Shown piece by piece: positions 50,101 to 62,759 of a stretch of 64,000 nt of DNA. This stretch comes from Adineta vaga (lineage: Eukaryota > Rotifera). Made by a program: the position numbers and the translations under genes. Within the stretch, counting starts at the first letter, position 1, and each line of letters starts with the position of its first letter. Below the pieces are notes generated by a model. It was not told where the DNA came from. It made no database searches and saw only the letters and a program-made list of their open reading frames with translations. The stretch lies in NCBI GenBank assembly GCA_021613535.1, contig CP075493.1:6820001-6884000 (forward strand). The letters run 5' to 3'.

Positions 50101-51602
50101 GTCTGTACTGAATGGGTCTTCATCTGTCTAATAGATCAAAATCAGAGAAGTGAAAAAATAGGAAAAGAAAAGAAAATGTCCAAAGTTAGAAGAAACTCTT
50201 CTAATATTCAGTTGTCATCGTAATGAGTTTACTAATTAATGTTAATAAGAACCTGTCACGTTCGAAAGAAAACAATGATTCCAAATTTTACATGTAATTT
50301 TCAACAAGGACAACACAAAAAAAATTCCCGAAGAAAAGCATAAAAGAGAGAGAGAGAAAAACTCTTTTTTTTCTTCATGTCATCAATTATCATTCGTCTG
50401 GAAAGATTTTTTTTCTATTCACATCGAAAAATAAACTTATAGCATTTCTACTCTTAGAATTTAATGTGTATACAACAAAATGGATAATATGACTCAATTA
50501 ATTTTCCGGTAAATATTCCACGCTTTATTTTCTTTTGAATGAAAAGGTACCGAAGGAGGAGGTGAGGGAGGATAGGATTAACAAAAATAACCTCTATATA
50601 CAGATGCTGTTAAATATACATAAATACCAAAATCATTTTGTTGATATTATTTGTAGCCTGAAGGTTTATTAGTGAATAGGACCTTGCTATAGATACGATT
50701 TCTTTTCTTTCTTTCTTTCTTTCTTTTAGTTGGAGATCCAAGTGAGAAATATTCATTAATCTACATTTCTTATCAGTTCGTTGAGTCAGTTGCCTTTAGG
50801 TTGACTACACCCCATCGAAACAGGTCAGATTGAGTCGCTGTTTGAGATTCATATCACGTCAAAGATTTTGTCTTGACAATAAACTTGTGTTCGTAATTCT
50901 AATATTAATATAATATACGAAATTAACGAATCAATAGTTCTAAAGTTACATTGATTAATTATTCATAAGAACGTTGAGACAATTTGACATTTTCACAATA
51001 TAAATATTCAAAAATGTTGTTGTCTCATTGTGAAAAATTCGCAAAAGAAAAGGTATTCTTTTTTTCTTCCTGTTTAATTTAGTTCTTTCAAAGCAGAAAA
51101 CATTAAAAGAAGTCATTCAGAATATATTATTGTCTACACGACGAGAAGTATAAAAATACATCTAATAGACAATCATTTTTTCTCTTTGATCAATTCAGTT
51201 CATATAACAGATGAAATCTATTCTCTTAATCAGTTTCTTTCCTAACTGACAAGAACGTTTCTTTTTTCGCAGAAAATAAATCTTCATTCTCTAATAAATA
51301 TTCGAAATAATCGGATATTTATCACTTGACATCAGTTCAAATAGTTTCTTCGTAGTCTTTTATGAAGAAAATCTTTTTAATCGACTTTCTAGTCAAATAT
51401 AGAATCTTTTCATTGAGACGTTACGCCGTTTGCTTGATGAATTTTACAAATACATACATTTTTAACAATAGAAATTCGCATGATCTGACAGTTATTTCCG
51501 TTTAGCTTTTTACAATAGATTATTATAAACGCAATCAACTATATACGTCATTTAGTAGTATAATAATGATTATGCTTTTCTCTTCTTCTTCTTCTTCTTA
51601 GA
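47141..51602. other. 4.4-kb non-coding stretch
   Basis: The longest gene-free interval in the window. AT-rich throughout; a CTTT repeat lies at 50707-50726. I found no domain-bearing ORF, tRNA-like A/B box pair or transposon core on either strand. Confidence 0.5.
50707..50726. repeat. (CTTT)n microsatellite
   Basis: Five CTTT units, followed by TTAG; the tract mimics a splice acceptor but no exon follows. Confidence 0.75.
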
Positions 51603-53028
51603 ATGCCTTATTGTGCAGGAATCAATCGAACTAGTATAGATTATTTTTATTACCAAAAGATTCATCATCAAAAAAGTTGGGCTTGGTGGCTCAATCATAT
51701 TGGTAAATTAGTTCATATTGAATAAAGTTTCATATGAAAATTGTTTATTCTTCTAGGCACATTTATTGTATTTATCATCAGTTTTTGTGGAAATTTATTA
51801 TGTCTTTTGGTGTTATGTCGTCGACGTAGATATTTTCATTTTTTCTTGGAATTTTGTTTTCATGAAAATGTACATTTTAGGTTTAAAACGCAATTCTTAT
51901 ACACAATATCTAATTGCTTTAGCAATTGTAGATAGTGGAGCAATTCTATGCGAAGGTAGTTTCAAATTCTAGGACAAGAATCTTTCTTTTTCTAAATATC
52001 TTTCTTATCTTTTCAGCAGTAACTGCTCTTGATGAGATCCATCGATATCAAAATCCTGATAAACAAAATTTTATTCAACATACACTTATGTCCTGCAAAT
52101 TCTATTATTATATTCGTTTTATATTCTATTCAATGAGTTCATGGTGTGTTTCGAAATGAATCTTTCGATTATAAAAAGCAATTCATTTTTTTTCTCACAT
52201 AGGGTTACTGTTGCTTTAGCTGTTGAACGTTTAGTCGCCATTAAATTTCCTTTATGGTCAAAACATATTTGTAGTGTTATCAATGCTCGTCGAATTCTAT
52301 TACTTATACTTTTATTTACTATGATGATTCAATCATATCATTTTGTTGTTAAAGGTATTGATTGTTCACCGTCATCATCATTACCATTAATATCACAATT
52401 AACGAAAAACAAAACGAATTGTCGTTGTAAAACAATGCCTCAATATGCAACTTTTGATATTATAGTAACAGTTTATTTTTGGCGATTATGTCTAATGACA
52501 TTATTACCATTAACAATTATTATAACTGTTAATGTTCTTATAATGAGTAAATTATTTAGTGGAAATTCCTTGAATGATCATACCAATGCTTTAGATAACG
52601 CTCGACGTAAAACAATTTTATTATATAAAATATCTCGAATGTTAGTTATTGTTTCTTCAATTTATCTTCTTTTACATGTGCCTGGCTCAAGTTTTGAAGT
52701 TATGAAATATATGTTTGTCAATCCATTTCGAATATGTAGTACGAAATGGCAATATTATATTTCAATTGTACATAATATATTTGATTTATTAACGAATTTT
52801 AATTATGGAATTAATTTTTATTTATACATTATCAGTGGACAACATATAAGAAATGAATTATTTCGAACGTTTAAACATTCAAAATTTCATTCGACAAATT
52901 TTGAAGCTAATGGTAATTTTCAAAGATCAAGTTATTTTATGTCATCTTATGTACATAATTCGAAGAATAATCAACTGAATTGTTCAAATATACAACTATC
53001 TAAACGGCCAACAGGTTCTTCAGTGTAA
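51603..53028 (+). CDS. Rhodopsin-class GPCR (peptide-receptor-like)
   Basis: Five exons (51603-51702, 51757-51825, 51881-51955, 52017-52143, 52203-53028) join in frame to 398 aa. The N-terminus carries an N-glycosylation site (NRTS). TM1 has the class A Asn (CGNLLCLLVLCRRR), TM2 reads YLIALAIVDSGAILCE, and TM3 ends with ERLVAIKFPLW in place of DRY. TM5 is LMTLLPLTIIITVNVLIMSK, TM6 LVIVSSIYLLLHVPG, and TM7 NFNYGINFYLYIISGQHIRN, replacing NPxxY. An extracellular loop between TM4 and TM5 holds CRCK. It resembles the FMRFamide-receptor-like invertebrate receptors that are abundant in rotifers; the ligand is unknown. The start follows a splice acceptor by one base. Confidence 0.85.
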
Positions 53029-53443
53029 AATATGTAAAGAATCTTTTGCGAATTAATATTTTATGTGATCTTTAAAAAAGATTGGAAGATATTTTAATGA
53101 AATGTGAAATGAATGGGAAAAGATATTCTTTTGTTCTAATCGTTAAGACTATGTATAGAAAAGAATAATTTGTTCATTATTGTCTGTGTTTTATGTAATG
53201 AATATATTCTTTTGAGATTACAATCAATTTACTATTGAATTTTCTTTCGCAATTTAGAGGACTCATATTAATTTAATCATGTGCTAACATCGGTAAAAAG
53301 TACATTAAGATAGAAGCAAAATCACTACATAAGAAGATTACGTATGTTTATAGAAAATGTTCGAGACAGGGATTATTGCACTTACATTATTATATGTTGT
53401 AATCATATGAATCACAAAATAAAAGAACAACAAATCGTTTATT

Positions 53444-53847
53444 TTATAAATAAAAATCATTTTTATCCTGTTTGAAATAATATAGATAATAAATATCATT
53501 ACCAATTCGACCAATAAATGGAGCTTTAGCTAAATTTGTTTCTAATTGAACTGTTAATTCTTTCGTAGATTTATCTGAGTAAGGTTTGATTTGTCGATAT
53601 TGTTTAATAATCTATTTAAGAAATGAGACTGATTAGAAAACAACATGAAGAATTATTTTACTTCTTTTCTAAGTGAATCAAAACTAATCGTTTCACCATG
53701 AGAATTTTCAACAATCCTTCGAATACGTTCAGTCCAATTAAAACTTGTCGTTGTCGTTGACCAAACTGAATGTGTTTTATTTTAATATGAAAACTTCACA
53801 TAACATAGAAACATCTTCAACTTACTATCTGAATAATCACTATTCAT
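53444..53847 (-). CDS. Small 97-aa protein, possibly ENY2-like
   Basis: Three exons (53826-53847, 53662-53765, 53444-53611) give 97 aa starting MNSDYSD. The helical core, NWTERIRRIVENSHGETISF then DSLRKEIIKQYRQI and TKELTVQLETNL, aligns by eye with ENY2 (W-K-D-x-L ... V-T-V-D-D-L-V-x-E-I ... V-K-K-E-L-L-x-R-I), a subunit of the SAGA deubiquitinase module and the TREX-2 mRNA export complex. The C-terminal extension FIGRIGNDIYYLYYFKQDKN is not part of ENY2. Family assignment is tentative; the gene structure is firm because all three phases fit. Confidence 0.6.
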
Positions 53848-54199
53848 TTTCGTTTAATAATGATTTTTCTATGACATAAAAACTTCAATAGATTATTTGT
53901 TCTCGACTATATACATGATTCATAGATAGACAGAACGAACAAGTTTCTTTGTTTTATTCTTCTTCAAGATAGTTTTCTATTAGAGATTTGAAATGAAGAT
54001 TATTTTATTTATACATAGTTGATAATAGTTATACATTTTTTTCTAACAAAACACATACACGTTTTTTCAATGAACGAGCATTTATATACAAAAAGAAAAT
54101 ATGATAAAGCAAAACCATAGATCTTGATTTTTGTTAGAGGAATACATAAAACAGATAAAAATCTGACATTATACAATCGTTCAATCAATTCGATTGGTT

Positions 54200-54982
54200 T
54201 TATTGTCCAATTGTATATTGTTGTTGTGTACCTTGTGGTGTCTAAGTACAAAATAGGAATAGAGACATATTTAAATGAAAATAAAAATTAACTTACTGCC
54301 ATTGTAACAATATTTGATGATAAATTCTGTGGTAATTGTATAATTTGACCATCTAAAAAAGAGAATAATTTTGTATAGAAATCGTCTGAAAATCAATAAC
54401 ATACTTGGTAACTGAATTGTATTACCCATACCAGCGGATGTTGGTAATGTAACAATATATTGTACTTCATTAACAGCTTCTTTCTTCTTATGTGTTTTAG
54501 TTGCTTCTTCACGCGGAACAATATCAATTAGAAAATCAAAAAGTTCATTTTTAGCAATAGCAGCAGCGACATCATTACGCTAGAAGACAATCAATTTGAT
54601 TGAATATACCAAGACGAATTTAGTTTAGTCTAACCTGTAATGTACGTCGTCGACTTTCTTCTGTTTGTAACCATGAATGAATTGTTAATTCTTGAATGAA
54701 TAATTCAGCTGCTTTAGCAAATAAAATAGGAACTTCTGCACTTATCATTTTGACATCATCATCTAATTTCATAATTTTCTTGATTCGTGCTAATGGTAAA
54801 TCAGTTGTACGAAATTCCACCTGGACAAAAGAATAACAATAAAGTTCTTCAAATGAAAATATCTATTCTCTTACAATGTTGATATCCTCGATTTCTTGTT
54901 TGATTTCAGCCCAATATTTATCGAATAATTCTTTACCAGCCGATGGTTCGATATTTTCAGCTTCAGCTTTTGTCGAGTCCAT
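54200..54982 (-). CDS. NFYC: Nuclear transcription factor Y subunit gamma (NF-YC)
   Basis: Five exons (54875-54982, 54635-54820, 54405-54579, 54297-54352, 54200-54241) give 188 aa. The N-terminus has the NF-YC helix [17 protein letters not shown]. The histone fold follows: [58 protein letters not shown] and [13 protein letters not shown]. The C-terminal half is a Gln-rich activation region with repeated IQLP elements ([15 protein letters not shown]) and ends [12 protein letters not shown] dimerises with NF-YB and, with NF-YA, binds CCAAT boxes. At 188 aa it is shorter than vertebrate NF-YC because the Gln-rich tail is reduced. Confidence 0.96.
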
Positions 54983-55794
54983 CCTATTATTTTCAATAAT
55001 CTACGAAATAAGGCAAGATAATTAATTAGACAGATTCAACTCAATGAAATAATTTCTTCAACTCTCTCTCTCTACTGCATTGTGTATTCTTTCTTTCTCT
55101 TCATTGTTAGTGGACATCGTCGTAGAGGAATAGCGAAATACAAGACATACACTGACATCTATGTTGATTAGATTTGATAAAAAATCTTTTTAAAAAACAA
55201 AAAAAAGATCAAAAATAAGTTGTTCGAAAAAATATTTAGAAAAGAATAATTTTATTGGTCATCACAATGACACATAGAAAAGTAAAGTGAGACTATCTCT
55301 CTCGCTTCTTTTTAATTCAAACAAGATTATAAAAAATATTTGAAAAAGAAACATGTTTTGTCTTTCGTAATCATTGATTAGTCGATGGTTTGACTTATTT
55401 GAAACTCTTTCTCTTTCTCTAGGTCGCATTTTTTTGTTGCTGTTATGCCAGACAGGATACAGTGGGTTTTTCTTAATTGAGAAATACAAAGGAAGTTTTT
55501 TGTTTAAGAACTAGATTGTATGTCAGCATCACATACAAAAAAACGTTGCAGATTTTATTCAAACATGATGTCGATATGTTTCATATTTTAGATAATTTAT
55601 TTATTATCCTATTCCACTATGTAATTCCATCAAAAAATATTAATCAATTGATTGAATGATTCATTAGTCATGTAAGTTAAGGTTTTGTCTTGCTTTCTAT
55701 ACTTCTTTATCATTTCATTTGTTTTCTTTTAAAGTTACAATCAACTTAGAAAACATAGTCATTATGATGTAATCATCATTTTCTGCCTTTATTC
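54983..55794. other. Intergenic stretch between divergent genes
   Basis: Lies between NF-YC (minus) and SMG7 (plus); contains their promoters. No supported coding sequence. Confidence 0.5.
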
Positions 55795-58422
55795 ATGGCA
55801 AGTTCAATGAATCGAAGACGATTTCAACCGTAGATATTATTTATCAATATTTTCATTACATATTTCTTATATTTTATATTTTAGTAATAATCGTCGAACA
55901 AAAACGATACCTACTATCAATGATACTGAAACTACTTCAACATTATCCCATGAAATATTTAATGAATGTGAAAAATTGAAACAGAAAATTCTCTCATTAC
56001 CAAATGGTAAATCAGAAATTTGGCTTTATCGACAAGAATTACTTGATCAATATGATCAATTGATTCTTTTTGATCTTGATTTTGCCTTAGAAAAAAAGAT
56101 CGAACATGATTTATGGACAATTGTATTTAAAAATGAAATTAGTTATAAACAAGAACAATTAAAAGAAAATCATCAACATCAAATTAAACGAACAGAAATT
56201 CAAACAAGTTTACAAGCTCTATATGAATATGCAAGAGGATATTATATGAAATTATTACAAGTAAGTTTTGAGTAACATCATATCTCGTACCTCTTCAATT
56301 CGTTCATCAAATTTTTCTAATCGTTTTTTATTCCTTCTAGGACGTTGTTCATTCATATAGTTTTGAAACTTCAATCTGTAAATTAACATTTCCTTTCTTA
56401 CAACGACATCCTCAATCATCTAATTCAAATCGTCAATGTAAAGAAGCATCAATGCTCTATTTCATTCAACATATTCTTGTTCATGTCGGTGATTTAAATC
56501 GTTATTCAAATCAAATTGATCTCGCAAAAACATTCTATCAATATGCTATTTATACAATTCCATGTTTAGGTCAACCATATAATCAAATCGCGATCTTACA
56601 TGAAATGAAAAATCCTCTTTCATTAATTACACCGGGACAAAATCAATTAATTACAGCCTATTATTATGTACGAAGTATTGCTATTAAAGTTACATTTCCA
56701 TTAGCTATAGCAAATTTAGAAAAATTATTTCAACGTTTAAAAGATCTTCCACTATCACGTTACGAACAACAACAACAACAACAGAATGAATTCTTAACAT
56801 TATTTTTACAAATCATTGCAATGATTAATTTAGAAACAAATCTAGAAGAACTTCCATTATTTATAAATTTATTTCGAACATTGATTATTAAACATTTTAA
56901 TCAAATTTATTTCATTCAAATCATAACAATTCTCATGTTTACATTACATCGAACATTAGGTTTATTACCACGTTCAACAACATTCAAACAACCTGATGTA
57001 CAATTTGATTTTGCATTACAAATCTTTATTTTAATCATTGAACAATGTTTAGAAGCTATACAATTACCATTGTCAATGATGGTCATTGATGAACAACATA
57101 TTCTACCAATTCTTTATCTAACATTTGCATATTTAGGAAATATATTCAAATCAAAAATGGATTTATTTGAACATCAAGTTTTTAAACAAAAACAATCGAT
57201 GTGGAATTCATTAGCAAAATTATTGCGATCATTCGGAGTTCATGCAGCCAATCTAGAAATGAATAAAGGTATGAAACTCGTTAAATAAATTCTTGTAATA
57301 AGTCAAACTTTTTCAGAAGGAAAAGTACATAATACCTAAACATGAATTTGTATATTGACAATCAAATGTTTTTAATCGTTTAGATAAAAATCTTACTACG
57401 GGATCGTTGTTTATTAAATACGGTGATTATCCATTAACTGAAGAACGTGCATTAGAATGTTTTACACCATTGAATGATGTTTTGAAAGTGTATAATTTAA
57501 AAAAATATGATCATAATAGTACAACAAGTGAACATTTAAGTGAAAAAGATGAAAGACAACTGCGTAAATTACGTTTAGTTGCTATTCTAAGAAATTTATG
57601 TCAGAAAATCGATGAGAAAACGAAGAAAAAAGTTTTCGAACATTTAATTACTTATGTGAAAGATGATGTAGTATACTTCGAATCGTCATCATCACCCACT
57701 ATACCACAAGTGCCTTCATCAAATTTTGGTGTACCTGGCGATCGACGAACTTTTCAAGTATGTACCAAAAGTGGCAGATTTATAATTATTAATAAACTAA
57801 TTTTCTTTTCTTTAGAAATCGTCCAATGATGAAACACGAATATATAATTCGAATGGTACAGTTGTTAAAACACCTCGCGGTGCGCGTAATGTTGCATTAA
57901 GACAATTTCTTGAGCCTGCAATGGCTGGTATGTCTTAATTTATATGTATAAACTATGACATGTCTTCGTTTAGCTGCAGAATCAGCATCTAAAGATCATT
58001 TGATGAATCCAAGCAATTCTTCCAATGATACAATTCTATTTCCACCTCCACCTCATCTTCTTGAACGTACGTGAAATGAATTTATATTTGTACATATATT
58101 TCTATATATTCAATTTAGAATCCAATACTTGGCCACAATTGTCATCATCATCATCATCATCATCAACTGAACCCAAAGATCTTTTTCAACCACAATCGTT
58201 AGATAACGAGTCTGTTATTTAATCTTAAATTTAACTTCTAAATAAGTATGTTCTTTACTTCTTAACAGATCACGATTCAATTCTGTTTGGAGTACTAATA
58301 ATGATTCGAACGATCAATTTAGTTTTCAAGCATCGACATCATCACCACAGCAAATTCTTGCACCTGGTCTGATGTTTTCTAACCCATTAACAAAAAATAA
58401 TTCCAAACAACAACCGAAATGA
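55795..58422 (+). CDS. SMG7: SMG7/EST1-like nonsense-mediated decay factor
   Basis: Eight exons (55795-55829, 55885-56260, 56341-57268, 57384-57757, 57816-57927, 57974-58066, 58119-58209, 58269-58422) give 720 aa. The N-terminal 14-3-3-like EST1 domain is clear, with the family hallmark HVGDLNRYSNQIDLAKTFYQ, then GQPYNQIAIL and the helical YYYVRSIAIKVTFPLAIANL. A helical hairpin domain follows (RALECFTPLN, LRKLRLVAILRNLC). The C-terminus is Ser/Pro/Gln-rich with a serine run. There is no PIN domain, which separates it from SMG6 and SMG5. SMG7 binds phosphorylated UPF1 and recruits decay enzymes. The penultimate donor is GTCTGT, unusual but the only phase-compatible choice I found; without it translation would stop at 58222. 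Confidence 0.88.
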
Positions 58423-60026
58423 AACAAATTTGAATATAGAAAAAGTCTCCTCTGTCGATTTATGTGATAAAATAACCATGTGTTTTTTTCTTCTTCTTCT
58501 TCTTCTACTTTTTCTTTGCGTATTATAAACGGTGCTTTTTGAACTTATAGATCGAACGATGATTTTTCTTTTTTGTGTTAAAAGTTATTCTTATATTTAT
58601 GATTTCAAAAAAAAGCAAATAAACAAGAAAAATAAAGAATTTCGTAGATGTTCATATATGATGATAGGAAATAACATATTTTACTATTCATATGAGTCGA
58701 TATCGGTCAATGAAATGTATTGTAACGATTGTCTCGTATACCCAATTAATAAAATAAAGAACGAAAGTCCATGTTTCTTTTTCGGTAATTGTATTGTATC
58801 GAAATTCAATACTCGTTTGTCGTTCTGTTGTCTCAATAAAAGTACAATGAATTCTATTCATTTATACTTCATAAGCGAAAGAGAAAGAAGAAGAAAAAAT
58901 AATTTATCGGACAATAGTAGTGTTCAGAAGGAAGACTAAAGAGAGACAGAGAGAGAGATAGAGAAGAATGAACAATTTTTGTCTTCAATCAAAAGAGAAA
59001 GTGAACTGGCTACTCGCCAAATGTCGAATATATTTACTCTCAATGGTATGCAACAAAAGAAGAGGCCACATTGATGATATATTTGATTGATTTATTTCAT
59101 TTTTTTAGTTAGATATTATGTTTCTTCTTGTTCTCAATGAACAATTTCACCGGGCTTGAATGAAATTCGTAGAAAACTTCAACCGAGGCATTCAATGTTT
59201 GGTGTAAATTGTAATTGATTTCTCGTTGAATAGGAGACACGGTAAGTACCAATGAATCACTTATTTTTGTTAGATAAAACTAATAAAACAATTCTAATGA
59301 AATGGTTCTTCGTTGTACAATTGGGAAATAAGATATGCTTTATTATTGATTTTCCTTTGTTCTTGATCACCAGGTTATCTGATAAATAATATTCTATGAT
59401 CAAACTTTTCCGTACTTGAATAACCTTTATCATCGTAGTCTTGTATTAACGAGCGTTAGTTAATCAAAATAGTTTTTTTCAAAATATTTAAATAACTTCT
59501 ATAGTTCGTAGACATTTTTAAATATGAATACGATCTATTTTTACTGTAAAAATGGTTATATAACTTCACTATATGAATAATAAATGTGTTGATTGGTTCA
59601 TTAACAATGTTCGACGTGATGAACATCATTCATCATATTTATAACCATAAAAATAACATCCGAATCTATTGTAATGGTTCAACATTCAATTTACAATTTT
59701 TTTCTATCATGTAGACCGATAATATGATACGAAAATGTACTTTAGTTTTTATTTCCATTGTTCAGAACATCTATATGTAAATCTAGTATTTTTTTTAAAG
59801 ACAAGAAAAAAAAACATCTGACGCACACGAACCAAATGCATAATCGTACACAAAAATTTCTAACTAAAGAATAATCTAAGGAAATGAGTAGAAGTAAACT
59901 TGTTCTTCTTCTCATTGAACTATACTAATTTGCCTTTTCGTTCGACATCAAAGAAAAATGAAGAATCGAATAATAACCGAAAGAAGGAAAAGAAACGACA
60001 TCGAATATTCGTCTTCATTTTTCTAT
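58423..60026. other. Non-coding stretch between convergent genes
   Basis: Contains the SMG7 3' UTR and the downstream flank of the lamin-like gene. The 135-codon plus-strand ORF at 58532-58939 lacks any domain and has AT-driven composition. I looked on the minus strand for a lamin Ig-fold exon and saw none. Confidence 0.5.
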
Positions 60027-62296
60027 CTAATGTCCATTGCCATTTGCAATAATGACATCTTCATCGACTTCAAATCGTGGACGTTTCAAACGTTGTCGTT
60101 GTGCTGCACCATTAGTACCATTTGATACGGGATCGTTACTTGTTGGTGTTGCATTACCATTTAGAGTTGGAGACGGTCCGACACGTCCACCAATATTCAA
60201 TCGTTCTTCTTCGGAATCAAGTAATTTTCTATATGTTGTAATTTCTCGATCGAGTCCAATCTTTGTATCAAGTAAATTTTGATAATCATTTTGCATTTGT
60301 TCAATAAGTTGTTTTAAATTTTGTATTTCATCCTCACGTTCCATAATCGATTCATGTTGTTGTTGTTGAGCACGATATACTCGATCTTCTAAATCACGAC
60401 AACGTTGTTCCAATTGAAGCACTTTATCATTACATGCATCACGAGTTTTTGTTGCCTCTTCAATACGTTCACGACTGGATAATAAATCAGTACGATAATT
60501 ATTGATTTGATCAAGATTACGACGATTAGTGTTTTGTAAATCTTCAATCTAAATACAGATACCATTCAATAATTATTAGAACAGAACTGTCGAATCTGAT
60601 AGTAAGCATACAGCATCCATTAAAATGATAATGTTTTAGATTTCTTTCATTGATCTAGAACTTTTGATTAGGATTCATGATATATGTCATTCGAATAAAA
60701 CACACACTAAGTAATACTCATGGTCACTTCATACTAACATATGTCAAGTAGCGATCATTGAGAGGAATTTGGTAACATTCTCGATTCTTTATGATTGAGT
60801 TGACTAGGAAACAGAGTAAGACGATAATAGATGATTGTCATGAGATTGGTATTTCAGTCATTTAGAAAGGGAAATGTTTATATTTATGAAATAACAAGGC
60901 GATAAAAGTATGTTCTATTTCATTACTTTTTCCTATACAAACTTCATTAAACAACTGTTTTCTTAGGAATAGGAAAGAGCGCGCATATTTAATTAACAAT
61001 TGCTTACCTTTTTCTCATATTGTGTAGCAATTTCATCTCTTAATAATTGCATATCTTGTTCATTTTGTGTTCTTAATTGTTGTAGTTCTTGTAAAAGTCT
61101 TGCATCATACTGTTGTCGTAAACCATCATCATGAAGAATTTCAATACGTTGTTGTTCTTTGAATTGATAGATTTTCTAAGAAACGATAAGGTATGATTTG
61201 ATTTCTTTAAACTAATCTTCTCTAAATGAATTTACTGTTTCATAAACATGTTGGTTGAATTGTAATTCTTCACGTAAAGTTTTATTTTTATTCTCTAAAT
61301 CAACACGCAAAAGTGTTTCCGATTCCAATTGACGTTTTAATGCTGCTACTTGTTTTTCTAAATCATTATTAAGATGTAATAATGTCTTGAAAGAGACAAA
61401 AGATAACGAACGGATATGTTAACAAAAAAGAATGAAAGAAAAAGAAAGTTTTAACCTCATTTTCTTCAATTCGACGTGAAGCATCAAAAGCAATAGAATC
61501 ATATCGTGCTTTTAAATCAGATATTTCACTTTCATATTGTTTCATTCGTGCTTCATATGCACGTGAATCTCGTTCATTACGAGCAGCTCTAAAACGAACA
61601 AGTTCCAATTGATATGATAGGATTTAATAAATATGCGAATATCATTACCTTGTTTGGACATCTGAAGTTTCGCTACGACTTTTTTGTAATTCAATTTCTA
61701 GACGAGATTTTTCATGCGCTAATTCTTCGATTAATTTTTTGGCATCATCTTTAATAAGAGAATTGTTTAGAATGAAATGTATAGTTTATACGCAAAGAAA
61801 ATTACCTAATTCATTTTCATATAAAGTCTTAACCTTTGATGTTTCCATTTCGAATGATTGTGCATTTGATTTAACAATCGTCTGGAAATTACAAACAAAA
61901 AATAACGATCTACTTTCGAGAATAATTTTAGAAATTTACTCGTAATTTTTCATTATCCTGTTCAAGTCGTCGAACTGTATCAATAATCACTGCTAAGCGA
62001 TCATTCAATGTTTGTAATTCTTGTTTTTCTTGTTGACGAGTTATATTAAGTGTTGGCGATGTACTAAATGATGATGATGCCGTTGAAGTCATTGAAAGAC
62101 CAGAAAGAGTACGATGTTTCATTCCGTTATTGCCGTTAACACCTAAAGTATTTGTTCCATTGGAAGTGACGGTTGGTGTAATGAAATTATTTTCGATATT
62201 TCCTTTTCGTCCATTGGTTTCTATAAGAGGAGTTTCCTTAACATTCGATTCAGAACGTGAAGCCGATGCGGCACGACGTCGAAATGCCGCAAACAT
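60027..62296 (-). CDS. Lamin-like intermediate filament protein lacking Ig-fold tail
   Basis: A multi-exon gene of about 500 aa from MFAAFRRRAASASRSESN. The head has an SPT site (SFSTSPTLNITR) just before the rod. The rod begins QEKQELQTLNDRLAVIIDTV, close to the lamin coil 1A start, and ends with the IF consensus LDREITTYRKLLDSEEERLN. From LNDRLAV to the end of coil 1B it is 177 residues by my count, the same as human lamin A, so the 42-residue lamin-type insert is kept. The tail has GPSPT directly after the rod, then a basic nuclear-signal-like RQRLKRPRFEVDEDV and ends NGNGH. There is no lamin Ig-fold domain and no C-terminal CaaX box. A nuclear lamin with a truncated tail, or a derived cytoplasmic filament, are the two readings. 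Confidence 0.88.
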
Positions 62297-62759
62297 TTGA
62301 GATCGTTATTAGAGATGATAATAAATGAATAATTAAGTTGAAATTAATCTACAAGTAAATTTTTTCAGAATTGTTCAAAGAGACAATTGATACTAGAGAT
62401 ACACAAAGGAAGGATCTGGAAAAAGACTGCTGTTTTGATAGGTGGTTTCCTTCGACTAGTCTTGAATATAAGAATTCATTGAGAAAGAAATTTCTGTTTG
62501 AATAAAACTTATAGATACATAGAAAGACTCATTTAATTACGAATTATATCCTATTATAATGAATTGGTATGAGTGCGACATCTATCAAACGGTAGATTTA
62601 CAATAAAATCGAGAAATCATTATAGATAAGACTATATTAGTAGCGATAAGATACACTATTATTTTTTTTATTTATATTCATAAAATACAACAATTATCTG
62701 ATACTTTTACGATCGCTATCGTTCCCTAATATGTCATTCGAAAATTTCACATAAGTTTT
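62297..62759. other. Intergenic stretch
   Basis: Between two minus-strand genes; AT-rich, no coding signal. Confidence 0.5.

Noticed and set aside
58532-58939. 135-codon plus-strand ORF
   Set aside because: Lies in the SMG7 3' flank, has AT-driven composition, no domain and no splice-linked partner.
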